Assembly (NCBI RefSeq): GCF_947259345.1
Contig: NZ_CAMYLS010000029.1
Span: 1 to 64,000 of the forward strand
Direction of reading: 5' to 3'
From: an uncultured Maricaulis sp.
GTDB lineage: Bacteria > Pseudomonadota > Alphaproteobacteria > Caulobacterales > Maricaulaceae
Length of the DNA: 64,000 nt
In this document: positions 34,399 to 43,363 of the stretch, one piece after another
Numbering within the stretch: the first letter of the stretch is position 1
How the letters are laid out: the number at the start of each line of letters is the position of its first letter
Notes under the pieces: generated by a model
The model's database searches: none
Told to the model about the DNA's origin: nothing
What the model saw: only the letters and a program-made list of their open reading frames with translations
Program-made: the position numbers and the translations under genes

Positions 34399-35112
34399 TC
34401 AGATATCCAGATCCAGATACATGGCCGTGAAGCCGAGCGTATCGACCGCGCCGTGGGCGAGGATGTTTGGCCACAGATTGCGCTTGTTGGCGAGGTAGAG
34501 TGCGCCCAGGGCAAGGCCGATCAGGCCCGTCACCACAAATCCGCGGAAACCTTGATAATAGGCATGCACGGCACCGAAGATGAGGGCCGGGATCAGGATG
34601 GCGATGAAGCTGGCCCAGCGGGCATTGGGCAGAAAGCGGCCGACCCGGTCGATCAGATAGCCGCGAAAGAAGATTTCCTCGCCAAAGGCGGCACTGGTCC
34701 AGATGATGGCCAGCCACATCAGGTAAACCGGCAGATTGCCCTCGACATTGCCCCAACGGGCTTCCACGCCCTCCGGCGTCTCATCGACATTCCAGGCCCC
34801 CAGGGCATCGCCGAGATAGGCGGCGCCGGCTCCGATACCGATGATCACGATCACGCCCAGAAGGGCCTGCGGCAGGATCAGCGGGCCGGACCACCAGTGG
34901 CGCAGTTTGCGAAAGCCGAGATTGGCCCAGCTCTCCTTCCGGAAATAGCTGATGAGGGCAATGGTGGTGATCGTGCAGCCCATCGAGAACGGGCCGGCGA
35001 AGCGCCAGTCGACCTGGTCGAACAGGGCCTTCGAGCCGGTCATCACGATCGCCACCAGGACGAGTTCGATGAGCAGCTCGATCCGGCTGCGATGGGACGG
35101 GGTGAGAGACAT
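34399..35112 (-). CDS. CPBP family intramembrane metalloprotease
   Basis: A 237-residue membrane protein with about seven helices and all CPBP motifs: the Glu pair in AFGEEIFFRGYLIDR, the His in FGAVHAYYQGFRG and the last motif in NILAHGAVDTLGF. These form the metal site of the Abi/Rce1-type proteases. Bacterial members act in bacteriocin self-immunity or regulated membrane proteolysis. No bacteriocin or scaffold gene is nearby, so the substrate is unknown. It follows an AraC-type regulator gene (36-nt spacing, same strand) that may drive it. Confidence 0.87.
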   Translation of the reverse strand: MSLTPSHRSRIELLIELVLVAIVMTGSKALFDQVDWRFAGPFSMGCTITTIALISYFRKESWANLGFRKLRHWWSGPLILPQALLGVIVIIGIGAGAAYLGDALGAWNVDETPEGVEARWGNVEGNLPVYLMWLAIIWTSAAFGEEIFFRGYLIDRVGRFLPNARWASFIAILIPALIFGAVHAYYQGFRGFVVTGLIGLALGALYLANKRNLWPNILAHGAVDTLGFTAMYLDLDI

Positions 35113-35148
35113 GGGGCATTTCCTTCAACGCGGCCGCCTGGTTGGCGG

Positions 35149-35985
35149 TCAGTGAAGGACAGGGTGGCGATGTGTCGGGATGGGGTCTTGTATGATCGTG
35201 CGGGCGAACTGGCCGGGCGTGATGCCATAGGCGGCCTTGAAATGGCGGCTCATATGGGCCTGGTCGACAAAGCCGGCATCCTGCGCCGCGTCCGCCAGGC
35301 GGTCGCCGTCGGCAATGGCCTGGCGGACCTGATCGAGGCGGCGCTGGGTCAAGTATCGCGCCGGGCTGGTTCCGCGCAGGGCGCGAAAATCCCGGCTCAA
35401 TTGCCAGCGATCCATTCCGGTCAGGGCCTCCAGCTCGGCCAGTGAAACGCCACGCTGGCTGTGGCAGCGGATATGTGCGCAAGCGGCCTCGACGACGGCC
35501 CGGCTGACCGGGCTCGTCGCACTGGGTGCGTCACTGACGCCGTCCAGCGCCAGCGCCAGGTCGATGAGCGCGCTTTCGGACTGCAGGTTATCGCTCAACG
35601 GCGCAGGTTCCAGCAGGGCGCGAACGGCCCGCATCAGTGCGGGGTCGCGGCTGACCCCGCCGGGCAGGAAGGGCAGTCCGCCTCCGGGCCGGTATTGTGC
35701 GAGCGTTTCCGGCAGAATGCTCAGCCCGGCATAGCCGAAACCGCCCGTATCGCCGGGACGACCGTCATGCAGCTCATCGGGATGCAGGACGACCACGGCG
35801 CCGGGCTGGGAACGGCGGGTCGCTCCGCGATAGTCAAAGTCCTGAACGCCGCGTGTGGTCAAGGCGAAGACATAGGTGTCATGGCGATGCGGCGCGAAGG
35901 CTGTCGCGACGATGTCGGCGCGAAAACGCTGGAAGGGCTGGGAAATCTGGGTCTGGGGCACGACGGGCTCGCCTCTTGGCTTCAC
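35149..35985 (-). CDS. AraC family transcriptional regulator
   Basis: A 278-residue protein beginning at a GTG; a second GTG at 35961 has a slightly better ribosome site, so the first eight residues are uncertain. The N-terminal cupin sensor has APHRHDTYVFALTTRG and the PGAVVVLHPDELHDG strand. The C-terminal double HTH is [23 protein letters not shown]...DAGFVDQAHMSRHFKAAYGITPGQF. It likely senses a small ligand and activates transcription. The CPBP protease gene follows on the same strand and is the obvious target candidate. Confidence 0.87.
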   Translation of the reverse strand: MKPRGEPVVPQTQISQPFQRFRADIVATAFAPHRHDTYVFALTTRGVQDFDYRGATRRSQPGAVVVLHPDELHDGRPGDTGGFGYAGLSILPETLAQYRPGGGLPFLPGGVSRDPALMRAVRALLEPAPLSDNLQSESALIDLALALDGVSDAPSATSPVSRAVVEAACAHIRCHSQRGVSLAELEALTGMDRWQLSRDFRALRGTSPARYLTQRRLDQVRQAIADGDRLADAAQDAGFVDQAHMSRHFKAAYGITPGQFARTIIQDPIPTHRHPVLH

Positions 35986-36048
35986 CCGTTTGATGCGGCC
36001 CGATCCGCTATTGGATGCGGGCTGTCTGTGATTGCTCGCGCCGGCCGA

Positions 36049-36501
36049 TCACCCGATCAGGCCGGACGCGGTCTGATAGGCCTGGCTGGCGCGCTGCGAG
36101 ATGTCAGCTTTGTCGGCGGTGCCGCCCAGCGCGTCGCGGATGCGCTGCTGGATTTCCATCTCGATACGCTCGCGCTCCTCCTCGGGCAGGGAGGCCAGGG
36201 AGTCCTCACTCAAGCCTTCCCGCTCCAGATATTGCGCCCGGATGCGTTCTGCCGGCGTCATGTTGGCCCAGCGGAGGAATTCGGTGACGGCGACGGATTC
36301 CTCTGTCGACAAGGCCTTGGAGGCGGGTTCGGCCGGCGTCGGGCGTGGGTTTGCAGCGGGTTTCGCATCGGTCTCGGCCGCCGAATATTGGCGCGCGGCT
36401 GCCGTGGAAGTCCGGACCTCTTCGGGGCGGACCGCCTCGGGGCGGGATGTCGCGGTGAGAAACGGGTTTGCGCCCGTCGGGCCGATACCGGCAATACTCA
36501 T
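36049..36501 (-). CDS. Conserved-looking alphaproteobacterial protein of unknown function
   Basis: The product has 150 residues from the ATG at 36501. The N-terminal half is low-complexity, Ala/Pro/Thr-rich and probably disordered. The C-terminal half is a compact helical, highly charged block (VTEFLRWANMTPAERIRAQYLEREGL, then LPEEERERIEMEIQQRIRDAL). The sharp contrast and good codon use support a real gene. I do not recognise a named family. There is no signal peptide or TM. It lies between the AraC gene and hemF, all on the minus strand, with no clear operon. Confidence 0.55.
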   Translation of the reverse strand: MSIAGIGPTGANPFLTATSRPEAVRPEEVRTSTAAARQYSAAETDAKPAANPRPTPAEPASKALSTEESVAVTEFLRWANMTPAERIRAQYLEREGLSEDSLASLPEEERERIEMEIQQRIRDALGGTADKADISQRASQAYQTASGLIG

Positions 36502-36664
36502 TGTCTGACGCCTTGCTACAAACTCACAACCAGTGGGCTGCAACCCGGATGCCAGCTCAACGCGCTGAGATCGCCTGCTATTTCGTGATCTGTTGGGGCC
36601 GGCCCCGGCGGGGAATTGCCGGGGGCTCAACCTTGCCGGGCAGGAAGTGCCCGGTTTGCCCGGC

Positions 36665-37564
36665 TTACGGCCACTTCGCTTCTGGCGGCATGGACGACAG
36701 GATGGACTTCACATTGCCACCCGTCTCCAGGCCGAACTTGGTGCCCCGGTCGTGCAGGAGATTGAACTCGGCGTAGCGGCCGCGCCGGATCAACTGTTCC
36801 TCGCGGTCTTCGGCGGTCCAGCTTTCGCCCATCCGGCCGCGGACGATTTTCGGATAAATGTCCAGGAACGCCCGGCCCACATCGCGGGTAAAGGCGAAAT
36901 CGGCATCCCAGTCGCCGGTATTGTGGCGGTCGTAGAAAATTCCGCCAATCCCACGCGGTTCATCGCGGTGGGGCAGGTAGAAATATTCGTCGCACCATTT
37001 CTTGAAGCGGGCGTGGAAATCCTCGCCATGCGCGTCGCAGGCCGTCTTGCAGGCGGCATGGAAGGCCTTCGCGTCCGGATGGTTCTGGGTCCGGGCGCTG
37101 TCGAGCACGGGGGTGAGGTCCATGCCGCCGCCAAACCACCACTCGGTTGTGGTGATGAAGCGCGTATTCATGTGCACGGCCGGCACTTTGGGCGACCACA
37201 TATGGGCGATCAGCGAGATCCCGGTGGCGAAGAAGCGCGGATCCTCGGCCGCGCCCGGGATTTGCTGGCGGAATTGTTCGGAGAATTCGCCTTGCACCGC
37301 CGAGACATGCACGCCGACCTTTTCGAACAGGCGCCCGCGCATGATCGCCATGGTCCCGCCGCCCTCATCCTTCGACCCGTCACCACGGGTCCAGGCTTCG
37401 CGTTCGAATGTGCCGGCCTCGCGGGGATAGAGCTGATCGGGGGCCTCGTGTTCGAGGGCTTCGAATTCGGCGCAAATCTGATCGCGCAGGTCTTCAAACC
37501 AGCATTGCGCGCTTTCGCGCTGGATATCGGTGGCGGCGGCGGCGGGGGCGGATGTGTGTGTCAT
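36665..37564 (-). CDS. hemF: Oxygen-dependent coproporphyrinogen III oxidase
   Basis: A 299-residue, cofactor-free enzyme that oxidatively decarboxylates coproporphyrinogen III to protoporphyrinogen IX in haem synthesis. Family stretches are [59 protein letters not shown] and the C-terminal [19 protein letters not shown]. The use of O2 fits an aerobe and the neighbouring bc1 complex. No Shine-Dalgarno is evident at the ATG. A palindromic repeat copy lies upstream between it and trmL. Confidence 0.95.
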   Translation of the reverse strand: MTHTSAPAAAATDIQRESAQCWFEDLRDQICAEFEALEHEAPDQLYPREAGTFEREAWTRGDGSKDEGGGTMAIMRGRLFEKVGVHVSAVQGEFSEQFRQQIPGAAEDPRFFATGISLIAHMWSPKVPAVHMNTRFITTTEWWFGGGMDLTPVLDSARTQNHPDAKAFHAACKTACDAHGEDFHARFKKWCDEYFYLPHRDEPRGIGGIFYDRHNTGDWDADFAFTRDVGRAFLDIYPKIVRGRMGESWTAEDREEQLIRRGRYAEFNLLHDRGTKFGLETGGNVKSILSSMPPEAKWP

Positions 37565-37622
37565 GCGGCGATGTTTAGCGCAGCAGGTCAGGAGGGCAAG
37601 CGCGGCGGTATGTGCCCTCCCT

Positions 37623-37741
37623 TTGTCATCCCTGACGGACGCCCCGCGCAGGCGGGGCGGAGATCAGGGACCCAGGTGTTCGAGCATGTAGGTCCCCGCC
37701 TTGCGTCCGGCCTGCGCCGGACATTCAGCGGGGATGACAAG
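37623..37741 (-). repeat. Compound palindromic intergenic repeat, copy 1
   Basis: About 119 bp with ends TTGTCATCCC and GGGATGACAAG. Inside are two hairpins (GCCCCGCGCAGGCGGGGC and GTCCGGCCTGCGCCGGAC) around a central GGGACC...GGTCCC palindrome. In reverse orientation it aligns nearly base for base with the copy at 58446. It occupies the gap between hemF and trmL. Confidence 0.85.
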
Positions 37742-37764
37742 GTTTGGTGCGGTCGGCGGCAGGT

Positions 37765-38211
37765 TCACCAAAGCTGCCGCGACGCCTCCGCCAGGGCGAT
37801 TCCCGCGGAGACCGTCACATTCAGCGAGCGCATGCCCTCGCGAATCGGAATCCGGACGCGACATTCCGCCGCGTCATGGACATCATCGGGAACACCGGCG
37901 CTTTCGCGACCGAAAAGCAGTCGGTCGTCTGCTCTGAATGAAAAATTCCACAGCTCTCCGGCGCCCTTTGTCGTGAACAGGACGAGGCGGCCCGAAGCGG
38001 CTTCTGCACTTGCCTGATAGGCGTTCCACGAGGCGTGACGCACCGGTTGAATGGCCGCCTTGTAGTCCATGGCGGCGCGCCGAATCCCCTTGTCCGTCAG
38101 GGGAAAGGCGCAGGGTTCGATGACGTCGAGTTCCGCCCCGAAACAGGCTGCAACCCGCATCGCTGCCCCCAGGTTTTGCGGAATATCCGGTTGAAAAAAT
38201 ACGATCCGCAT
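37765..38211 (-). CDS. trmL: tRNA (cytidine/uridine-34 2'-O)-methyltransferase TrmL
   Basis: The product has 148 residues from the ATG at 38211. The frame stays open upstream antisense to petA, but that part is rejected. The SPOUT-class signature is clear: MRIVFFQPDIPQNLGAAMRVAACFG, then LLFGRESAGVPDDVHDAA and the C-terminal knot segment IPIREGMRSLNVTVSAGIAL. TrmL methylates the wobble ribose of tRNA-Leu(CAA/UAA). It is divergent from petA, and about 190 nt separate the two starts. Confidence 0.92.
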   Translation of the reverse strand: MRIVFFQPDIPQNLGAAMRVAACFGAELDVIEPCAFPLTDKGIRRAAMDYKAAIQPVRHASWNAYQASAEAASGRLVLFTTKGAGELWNFSFRADDRLLFGRESAGVPDDVHDAAECRVRIPIREGMRSLNVTVSAGIALAEASRQLW

Positions 38212-38400
38212 TCTAAGCCGCGCTGAGACTGGACCCAACTGCATGCATGCGGCATTGCGCCACCTACTGGTCAGTGCGTCCGGGAGTAGTTTATACCGCG
38301 TCAAAGCCCGCATGTGCGGGCACGTCAAGTGAGACGTGGTTTTTCTGGGGCAGGGCCCGCATCCCGCGGTCCCGTAATGGATAAGAGAAGAGGTCGGCTC

Positions 38401-39024
38401 GTGACGGAAGAGAACGGCGCGCCCGGTGCAGACGGTCAGGAACCGTCCCGCCGCGACTTCATCTATATCGCTGCTGGCGGCGCGGCCGCTGTTGGTGGCG
38501 GTCTCGTGGCTTGGCCGTTCATCGATCAGATGAATCCCGCAGCGGATACGCTCGCGCTGGGATCCATCCGGGTCGATGTCTCGGTGGTAGCGGTCGGATC
38601 GGAAATCACCGTCATGTGGCGCGGTGGTCCGGTCTTTATCCGTCACCGCACCGAGGAAGAGATTGCCGAGGCCCAGTCGGTCGAGCTCAACGCTCTGCCC
38701 GACGAAGAGGCCCGCAATGACAATCTGCCGGCCGGCACGCCGGGTACGGACGCCAACCGCGTCCTGCGCCCGGAATTCCTGATCGTGAAGGGCAATTGCA
38801 CCCATCTGGGCTGTGTGCCGCTCGGTCTGGGCGCCAATACCGGCGATTATGATGGCTGGTACTGCCCGTGCCACGGATCGCATTACGATACCTCGGCCCG
38901 CATCCGTCGCGGACCGGCACCGGAAAACCTCCCGGTCCCCGACTACTTCTTTGAGACCGAGACAACCGTGAAAATCGGTCTGTCACCTGAAGAAGCCTCT
39001 AACTCCGGGTGGGCTGTATCATGA
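38401..39024 (+). CDS. petA: Ubiquinol-cytochrome c reductase Rieske subunit
   Basis: The product has 207 residues from the GTG at 38401, which has AGAGG 7 nt upstream. An ATG at 38377 would add eight residues and leaves the ribosome site inside the gene. A twin-arginine signal-anchor, [19 protein letters not shown], serves Tat export of the folded protein. The 2Fe-2S ligands are CTHLGC (C133, H135) and CPCHGSH (C155, H158), with C138 and C157 as the disulfide. It transfers electrons from quinol to cytochrome c1. It is first in petABC, overlapping petB by 4 nt. Confidence 0.94.
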   Translation: MTEENGAPGADGQEPSRRDFIYIAAGGAAAVGGGLVAWPFIDQMNPAADTLALGSIRVDVSVVAVGSEITVMWRGGPVFIRHRTEEEIAEAQSVELNALPDEEARNDNLPAGTPGTDANRVLRPEFLIVKGNCTHLGCVPLGLGANTGDYDGWYCPCHGSHYDTSARIRRGPAPENLPVPDYFFETETTVKIGLSPEEASNSGWAVS

Positions 39025-40307
39025 GCGGACCTTCGACCTACAATCCGTCGACCGGCATCGAGAAATGGCTCGATGAGCGTCTCCCGATCATCCGCCTCGG
39101 CTATGACAGCTTTGTCGACTTCCCGACGCCGCGGAATCTGAACTACTGGTGGACGTTTGGCGGTATTCTCGCCGTCTTCCTGATGATCCAGATCATCTCC
39201 GGCATCGTCCTGGCCATGCACTATGTGGCGCACGAAGATTATGCCTTCGAGAGCGTCCAGCGCATCACCCGCGACGTGCCGTTCGGCTGGCTGATCCAGT
39301 CCATGCACGCCAATGGCGCCAGCTTCTTCTTCGTGGCGGTCTACCTGCACATGTTCCGGGGTCTCTATTACGGCTCCTACAAGGCGCCGCGCGAGATCCT
39401 GTGGATCCTCGGTGTCGTGATCTATCTCCTGATGATGGCAACCGGCTTCATGGGCTATGTCCTGCCCTGGGGTCAGATGTCCTATTGGGGCGCGATGGTG
39501 ATCACCAATCTGGTTGGTGCCTTGCCCTTTATCGGTGAAGCCATCCGCGAATGGCTGTGGGGCGGCTTCTCGGTCGGCCAGGCCACGCTGAACCGCTTCT
39601 TCTCGCTGCATTACCTGCTGCCCTTCGTGATCGCGGCCGTTGTCGGCCTGCACATCTGGGCGCTGCACGTGCCGGGCAATGGCAATCCGGTCGGCCTCGA
39701 GGCTCGCAAGGGCAAGGACAACAAGAAGGACACGCTGCCCTTCCACCCGTACTACACGGTGAAGGACGGCTTCGCGATCATCGTCTATCTGATGGTTTTC
39801 GCGGTCTTCGTCTTCTTCCTGCCGACCGTGCTGGGCCATGCCGACAACTATATCGAGGCAGACCCGCTGGTGACCCCGGCGCATATCGTTCCGGAATGGT
39901 ATTACCTGCCTTTCTACGCGATCCTGCGTGCCATCACCTTCGACATCGGTCCCATCGACGCCAAGCTTGGCGGTGTGCTGGCCATGTTCGGCGCCATCGG
40001 CATCCTGTTCGTCCTGCCCTGGCTGGACACCTCCAAGGTGCGCTCGATGCGCTACCGTCCGCTGACGCGCTGGTTCTTCATCTTCTTCGTGGTGGCAGCA
40101 CTCGGCCTCGGCTGGTGCGGCGCCAAGAACCCGGATGATTTCGTGATGGGGATTGAGGGCTTCAAATTCCTCTATCTCGGTCAGTTCCTGACCTTCTACT
40201 ATTTCGCCTACTTCATCGTCGTTCTGCCGGTGTTGGGCATCATTGAAAAACCCAAGGAGCGTCCGGCCTCGATCGAAGCCGCGGTTCTTGGAACGGACAA
40301 GGCCTGA
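39021..40307 (+). CDS. petB: Cytochrome b of the bc1 complex
   Basis: A 428-residue protein with about eight TM helices. Quinol-oxidation-site motifs include [20 protein letters not shown] and the [13 protein letters not shown] (PEWY) loop. The haem-bearing helices carry the paired histidines ([11 protein letters not shown]... and [17 protein letters not shown]-type in [25 protein letters not shown]). It is full-length, one polypeptide, not split as in plastid-type b6f. The start codon overlaps the petA stop (ATGA), so the subunits are translationally coupled. Confidence 0.96.
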   Translation: MSGPSTYNPSTGIEKWLDERLPIIRLGYDSFVDFPTPRNLNYWWTFGGILAVFLMIQIISGIVLAMHYVAHEDYAFESVQRITRDVPFGWLIQSMHANGASFFFVAVYLHMFRGLYYGSYKAPREILWILGVVIYLLMMATGFMGYVLPWGQMSYWGAMVITNLVGALPFIGEAIREWLWGGFSVGQATLNRFFSLHYLLPFVIAAVVGLHIWALHVPGNGNPVGLEARKGKDNKKDTLPFHPYYTVKDGFAIIVYLMVFAVFVFFLPTVLGHADNYIEADPLVTPAHIVPEWYYLPFYAILRAITFDIGPIDAKLGGVLAMFGAIGILFVLPWLDTSKVRSMRYRPLTRWFFIFFVVAALGLGWCGAKNPDDFVMGIEGFKFLYLGQFLTFYYFAYFIVVLPVLGIIEKPKERPASIEAAVLGTDKA

Positions 40308-40321
40308 GGGGAGCGACGATC

Positions 40322-41131
40322 ATGAAGATGACCCGCATTTTCGCCGCCGCCATTGCGGCCCTTGGCTTCGCTGGCACAGCGGCCGCCTTCGAGGGCGACC
40401 AGCACACGCCGCACGCGCACCACTGGCATCATGACGGCCCGTTTGGCACCTATGACCGCCAGGCCGTCCAGCGTGGCTACCAGATCTACCAGGAGGTTTG
40501 CGCCTCCTGTCACTCCATGGACCTGATGCGTTTCCGCAATCTGGCCCAGCCGGGTGGGCCGTTCGAGGAGGAAGCCTTTCCGAACCCGAACGACAATCCG
40601 ATCGTGATGCAGATCGCGGCCAGCTATACCCGCGTCTGGGACATGGATGAGGTCAATGAGGACGGTGATCCGGTGGAACGTCCGGGCCTGCCGTCCGACC
40701 CCTTCCCGGCACCCTTCGACAATGCGCAGCAGGCCCGTGCCTCCAATGGCGGCGCCTACCCGCCGGACCTGTCGCTGATCGTCAAGGCCCGTGGCCATGG
40801 CGAGAATTACATCTACGCCCTGCTGACCGGATATGAGGAGGCGCCTGCCGACTCGCACCTGGCGCCGGGTCAGTATTACAACCCGTACTTCCCGGGCGGC
40901 GCCATCGCCATGGCTCCGCCGCTGGCAGACGGCATCATCGAGTATGCCGACGGGACGGAAGCCTCCGTCGAGCAGATGGCCGAGGATGTCACGACCTTCC
41001 TCAGCTGGGCCGGTGACCCGCATATGGAGAAGCGCAAGCAGATGGGTGTGATGGTGCTCATCTACCTGCTGATCTTCGCGATTCTCGTCTATCTGGCCTA
41101 TCGCCAGATCTGGTCGAATGTGAAGCACTAG
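40322..41131 (+). CDS. petC: Cytochrome c1 of the bc1 complex
   Basis: A 269-residue protein with an N-terminal signal peptide (ILAAAIAALGFAG...AAAFEGD type). The haem-c motif CASCH (C60, C63, H64) sits in QEVCASCHSMDLMRFRNL. A later Met in the family's distal-ligand region (FPGGAIAMAPPLADG) should be the axial ligand. A C-terminal anchor helix (GVMVLIYLLIFAILVYLAYRQIW) holds it in the membrane. GAGGGGAG precedes the ATG. It follows petB by 14 nt and is followed by a strong terminator at 41160. Confidence 0.95.
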   Translation: MKMTRIFAAAIAALGFAGTAAAFEGDQHTPHAHHWHHDGPFGTYDRQAVQRGYQIYQEVCASCHSMDLMRFRNLAQPGGPFEEEAFPNPNDNPIVMQIAASYTRVWDMDEVNEDGDPVERPGLPSDPFPAPFDNAQQARASNGGAYPPDLSLIVKARGHGENYIYALLTGYEEAPADSHLAPGQYYNPYFPGGAIAMAPPLADGIIEYADGTEASVEQMAEDVTTFLSWAGDPHMEKRKQMGVMVLIYLLIFAILVYLAYRQIWSNVKH

Positions 41132-41159
41132 GCTTTACGGCTCGACGACATGATTTGAA

Positions 41160-41193
41160 GGGCCGCGGACCTAGTCTGCGGCCCTTTTCGTTT
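41160..41193 (+). terminator. Rho-independent terminator of petABC
   Basis: An 11-bp stem GGGCCGCGGAC / GTCTGCGGCCC with one G-U pair and the 3-nt loop CTA is followed by TTTTCGTTT. It lies 28 nt after the petC stop. Confidence 0.85.
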
Positions 41194-41226
41194 CCGGCTG
41201 GCACCGGCGCTCAAGGGGCAATGACC

Positions 41227-42099
41227 ATGACGACCTGGACACTCGGCATCATCGGTGGCTCGGGCCTCTATGCGCTTGACGGGCTCAGCGATGTCCGCAC
41301 GGACACCATCGAGACCCCATGGGGCGCTCCGTCCGCACCGCTGACCCGCGGTCATCTCAACGGGATCGAGCTGGTCTTCCTGCCGCGCCATGGCGCCGGG
41401 CATGCCATCCCGCCGTCGGAGATACCCTTTCGCGCCAATATCGCGGCGCTGAAAATGGCCGGCTGCACCGACCTTCTCTCCATCTCCGCCTGTGGATCGC
41501 TGCGGGAGGATTTGCCGCCGGGCCAATTCGTCATGGTCGACCAGTATGTCGACCGCACGGTGGGGCGCCAGCGCTCCTTCTTCGGGACGGGCTGTGTCGC
41601 CCATGTGCCGATGGCACAGCCGGTCTGTTCGCGCCTGGCCGGTCTGGCCGCCGAAGCCGGTGAGGCGGAGGCTGTGCCGGTCACCCGCGGCGGCACCTAT
41701 CTGGCGATGGAAGGGCCGCAATTTTCCACCCGTGCCGAGAGCGAGCTGTATCGGCAATGGGGGATGGATGTGATCGGCATGACCAACATGCCCGAGGCCC
41801 GTCTGGCCCGCGAGGCCGAGCTGCCCTATGCCTCCATCGCCATGGTCACCGATTATGATTGCTGGCGCGATGTCGGCGAAAGTGTTGACGTCGCCACGGT
41901 ACTGGCCGTGATGAAGTCGAACACCATCGCCGCCAAACGCCTGCTCGCGCGGCTGGCCGCCACACTCGCGCAGACACCGCGAACGCCGGCGCCGGGCGGG
42001 ATCGAGACCTGTCTCGATTCGGCCATCATCACCCCGCCGACGGCCCGTGACCCAATCCTGGTGAAGCGGTTGCAGGCCATCGCTGGCCGGGTGCTCTGA
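41227..42099 (+). CDS. mtnP: S-methyl-5'-thioadenosine phosphorylase
   Basis: The product has 290 residues from the ATG at 41227, which has GGGG at a proper 8 nt; an ATG at 41221 is only 2 nt away from that site. It matches the MTAP/PNP fold: TLGIIGGSGLYALDGL (phosphate loop), FLPRHGAGHAIPPSEIPFRANIAALK, LSISACGSLREDLPPGQFV and GGTYLAMEGPQFSTRAESELYRQWG with the substrate-binding IGMTNMPEARLAREAE. It cleaves MTA to adenine and 5-methylthioribose-1-phosphate. The adenine released can be recovered by apt, encoded about 2 kb downstream. Confidence 0.93.
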   Translation: MTTWTLGIIGGSGLYALDGLSDVRTDTIETPWGAPSAPLTRGHLNGIELVFLPRHGAGHAIPPSEIPFRANIAALKMAGCTDLLSISACGSLREDLPPGQFVMVDQYVDRTVGRQRSFFGTGCVAHVPMAQPVCSRLAGLAAEAGEAEAVPVTRGGTYLAMEGPQFSTRAESELYRQWGMDVIGMTNMPEARLAREAELPYASIAMVTDYDCWRDVGESVDVATVLAVMKSNTIAAKRLLARLAATLAQTPRTPAPGGIETCLDSAIITPPTARDPILVKRLQAIAGRVL

Positions 42100-42156
42100 T
42101 CGCGCCTCACGGGCATTTCACTGGACCGGTGCCGGGCGCAGTGCTTGGATGGCATC

Positions 42157-42900
42157 ATGTTGATCCGCCTGCTGTTCCTGATTGCCGCCAGCCTGGCGCT
42201 TGTCGTGCCTGCTTCCGTCCAGGCGGCTGACCGCCTATCCTTCATGCCGCTCGACCCGGACAGTTTCGCCGATAGTCGCAATGGCGTCGTGCGCCTGTTT
42301 TGTGAGGACCCGACGAATGGTCATGCCTATGTCAGTCGGGCCGTATTGCTGGATGTATCGGGCGCGCGTGGCGATCATGACGTCCTGCTCGCCGCGCGTC
42401 ACGGCGTGACCGGTCAAGGCGGCGAGCGTCAATGCCGGGTCTATGGCGAGGACGAAGAGACCGGCCGGATCATCGAAATGGTCCTCGCCCCGCAGGACCC
42501 GCGCGAGGACAATGAATTCGGCGAGGACTGGGCAATCCTGAGAACCGCCGGACGGCTGCCCGCCGGCATCACGCGCCTGCAGGCGGCCGGTGCCGGTCCC
42601 GGCATCACGGGCGGCCTGACGATGGTCAATCGGGTCATGGACAATCGCGCCTGCCGCGTCGAGCGGATCGAGCACTGGGCCGATGAGCGTCTCATCGTGC
42701 ATACCTGTCCTTCGCGTCCGGGCCTGTCCGGCTCGCCCATGGTGACCATGATCAAGGGCGTGCCGCATGTGGTCGGCTTGCACGTCGGTCAATATGTGAT
42801 GTTGCAGGAGGATAGTCGCCGCTACGGCGTCGCCCGACGCTTGTCGGACCACTTTCTTGAAACGCTGATCAGCTTCATCGAGGCGGATACAGCGCGCTGA
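42157..42900 (+). CDS. Secreted trypsin-like serine protease-fold protein
   Basis: The product has 247 residues from the ATG at 42157. A signal peptide (MLIRLLFLIAASLALVVPASVQA) precedes the mature part. The chymotrypsin-type triad is readable: His in LLAARHGV, Asp in FGEDWAILR and Ser in SRPGLSGSPMV, in which GLSGSP replaces the canonical GDSGGP. It is probably a periplasmic protease, though substitutions around the Ser leave activity open. It stands between mtnP and an LprI-like gene. The substrate is unknown. Confidence 0.72.
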   Translation: MLIRLLFLIAASLALVVPASVQAADRLSFMPLDPDSFADSRNGVVRLFCEDPTNGHAYVSRAVLLDVSGARGDHDVLLAARHGVTGQGGERQCRVYGEDEETGRIIEMVLAPQDPREDNEFGEDWAILRTAGRLPAGITRLQAAGAGPGITGGLTMVNRVMDNRACRVERIEHWADERLIVHTCPSRPGLSGSPMVTMIKGVPHVVGLHVGQYVMLQEDSRRYGVARRLSDHFLETLISFIEADTAR

Positions 42901-42963
42901 TCCCTGCCCCCTTTCCCCGTCCGCAGGCCTCGTCCATAACAGGGCTCCAATGGGGAGTGGGAC

Positions 42964-43362
42964 ATGTTTGTGATTTCCGGAATTTATCTCGCCGCCATGG
43001 CGGTTCAGGACCTGACTTTCCCAACGCCGCGTCCGGCCGTGGAGTGTGCGGCCCATCTGACCAATTGGAATGCCCGCCGCAATTGCCTGCGTGACCTGCT
43101 GGACACGGCCGAGGACCGGCTCGACACCGCCGCCGAGGCGGCGCGCACGGAAGCCGAGGCCGTCGACGCCGATTCCGGCGGGCGCTTCGGCGCTCTTGAA
43201 GCCTTCGATGCGGCCCAGTCCGCCTGGACGACCTATCGCGACGCCGAATGCACGCGCCGCTCAGCGGCGATGTTCCTGTCCGAGGCCTCGCGTGAGGAAA
43301 TCACCCTGGATTGCCAAATCAGCCTGACCCGGGCCCGCGCCGACGAGCTCGCGGAGCGCTGA
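42964..43362 (+). CDS. LprI-like lysozyme-inhibitor-family protein
   Basis: A 132-residue protein with a hydrophobic N-terminus (MFVISGIYLAAMAVQ) that may be an uncleaved or weak signal. The C-terminal region has the LprI/DUF1311 pattern: WNARRNCLRDLL, AFDAAQSAWTTYRDAECT and ITLDCQISLTRARADEL, with the conserved Cys likely in disulfides. Mycobacterial LprI inhibits lysozyme; most relatives are uncharacterised. GGAG precedes the ATG. The next gene starts at a GTG immediately after its stop. Confidence 0.72.
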   Translation: MFVISGIYLAAMAVQDLTFPTPRPAVECAAHLTNWNARRNCLRDLLDTAEDRLDTAAEAARTEAEAVDADSGGRFGALEAFDAAQSAWTTYRDAECTRRSAAMFLSEASREEITLDCQISLTRARADELAER

Positions 43363-43363
43363 G

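Noticed and set aside
38314-38400. Longer N-terminus for the Rieske protein
   Set aside because: The ribosome site AGAGG is properly spaced from the GTG at 38401; earlier starts would place that site inside the gene, and the Tat motif is complete without them.
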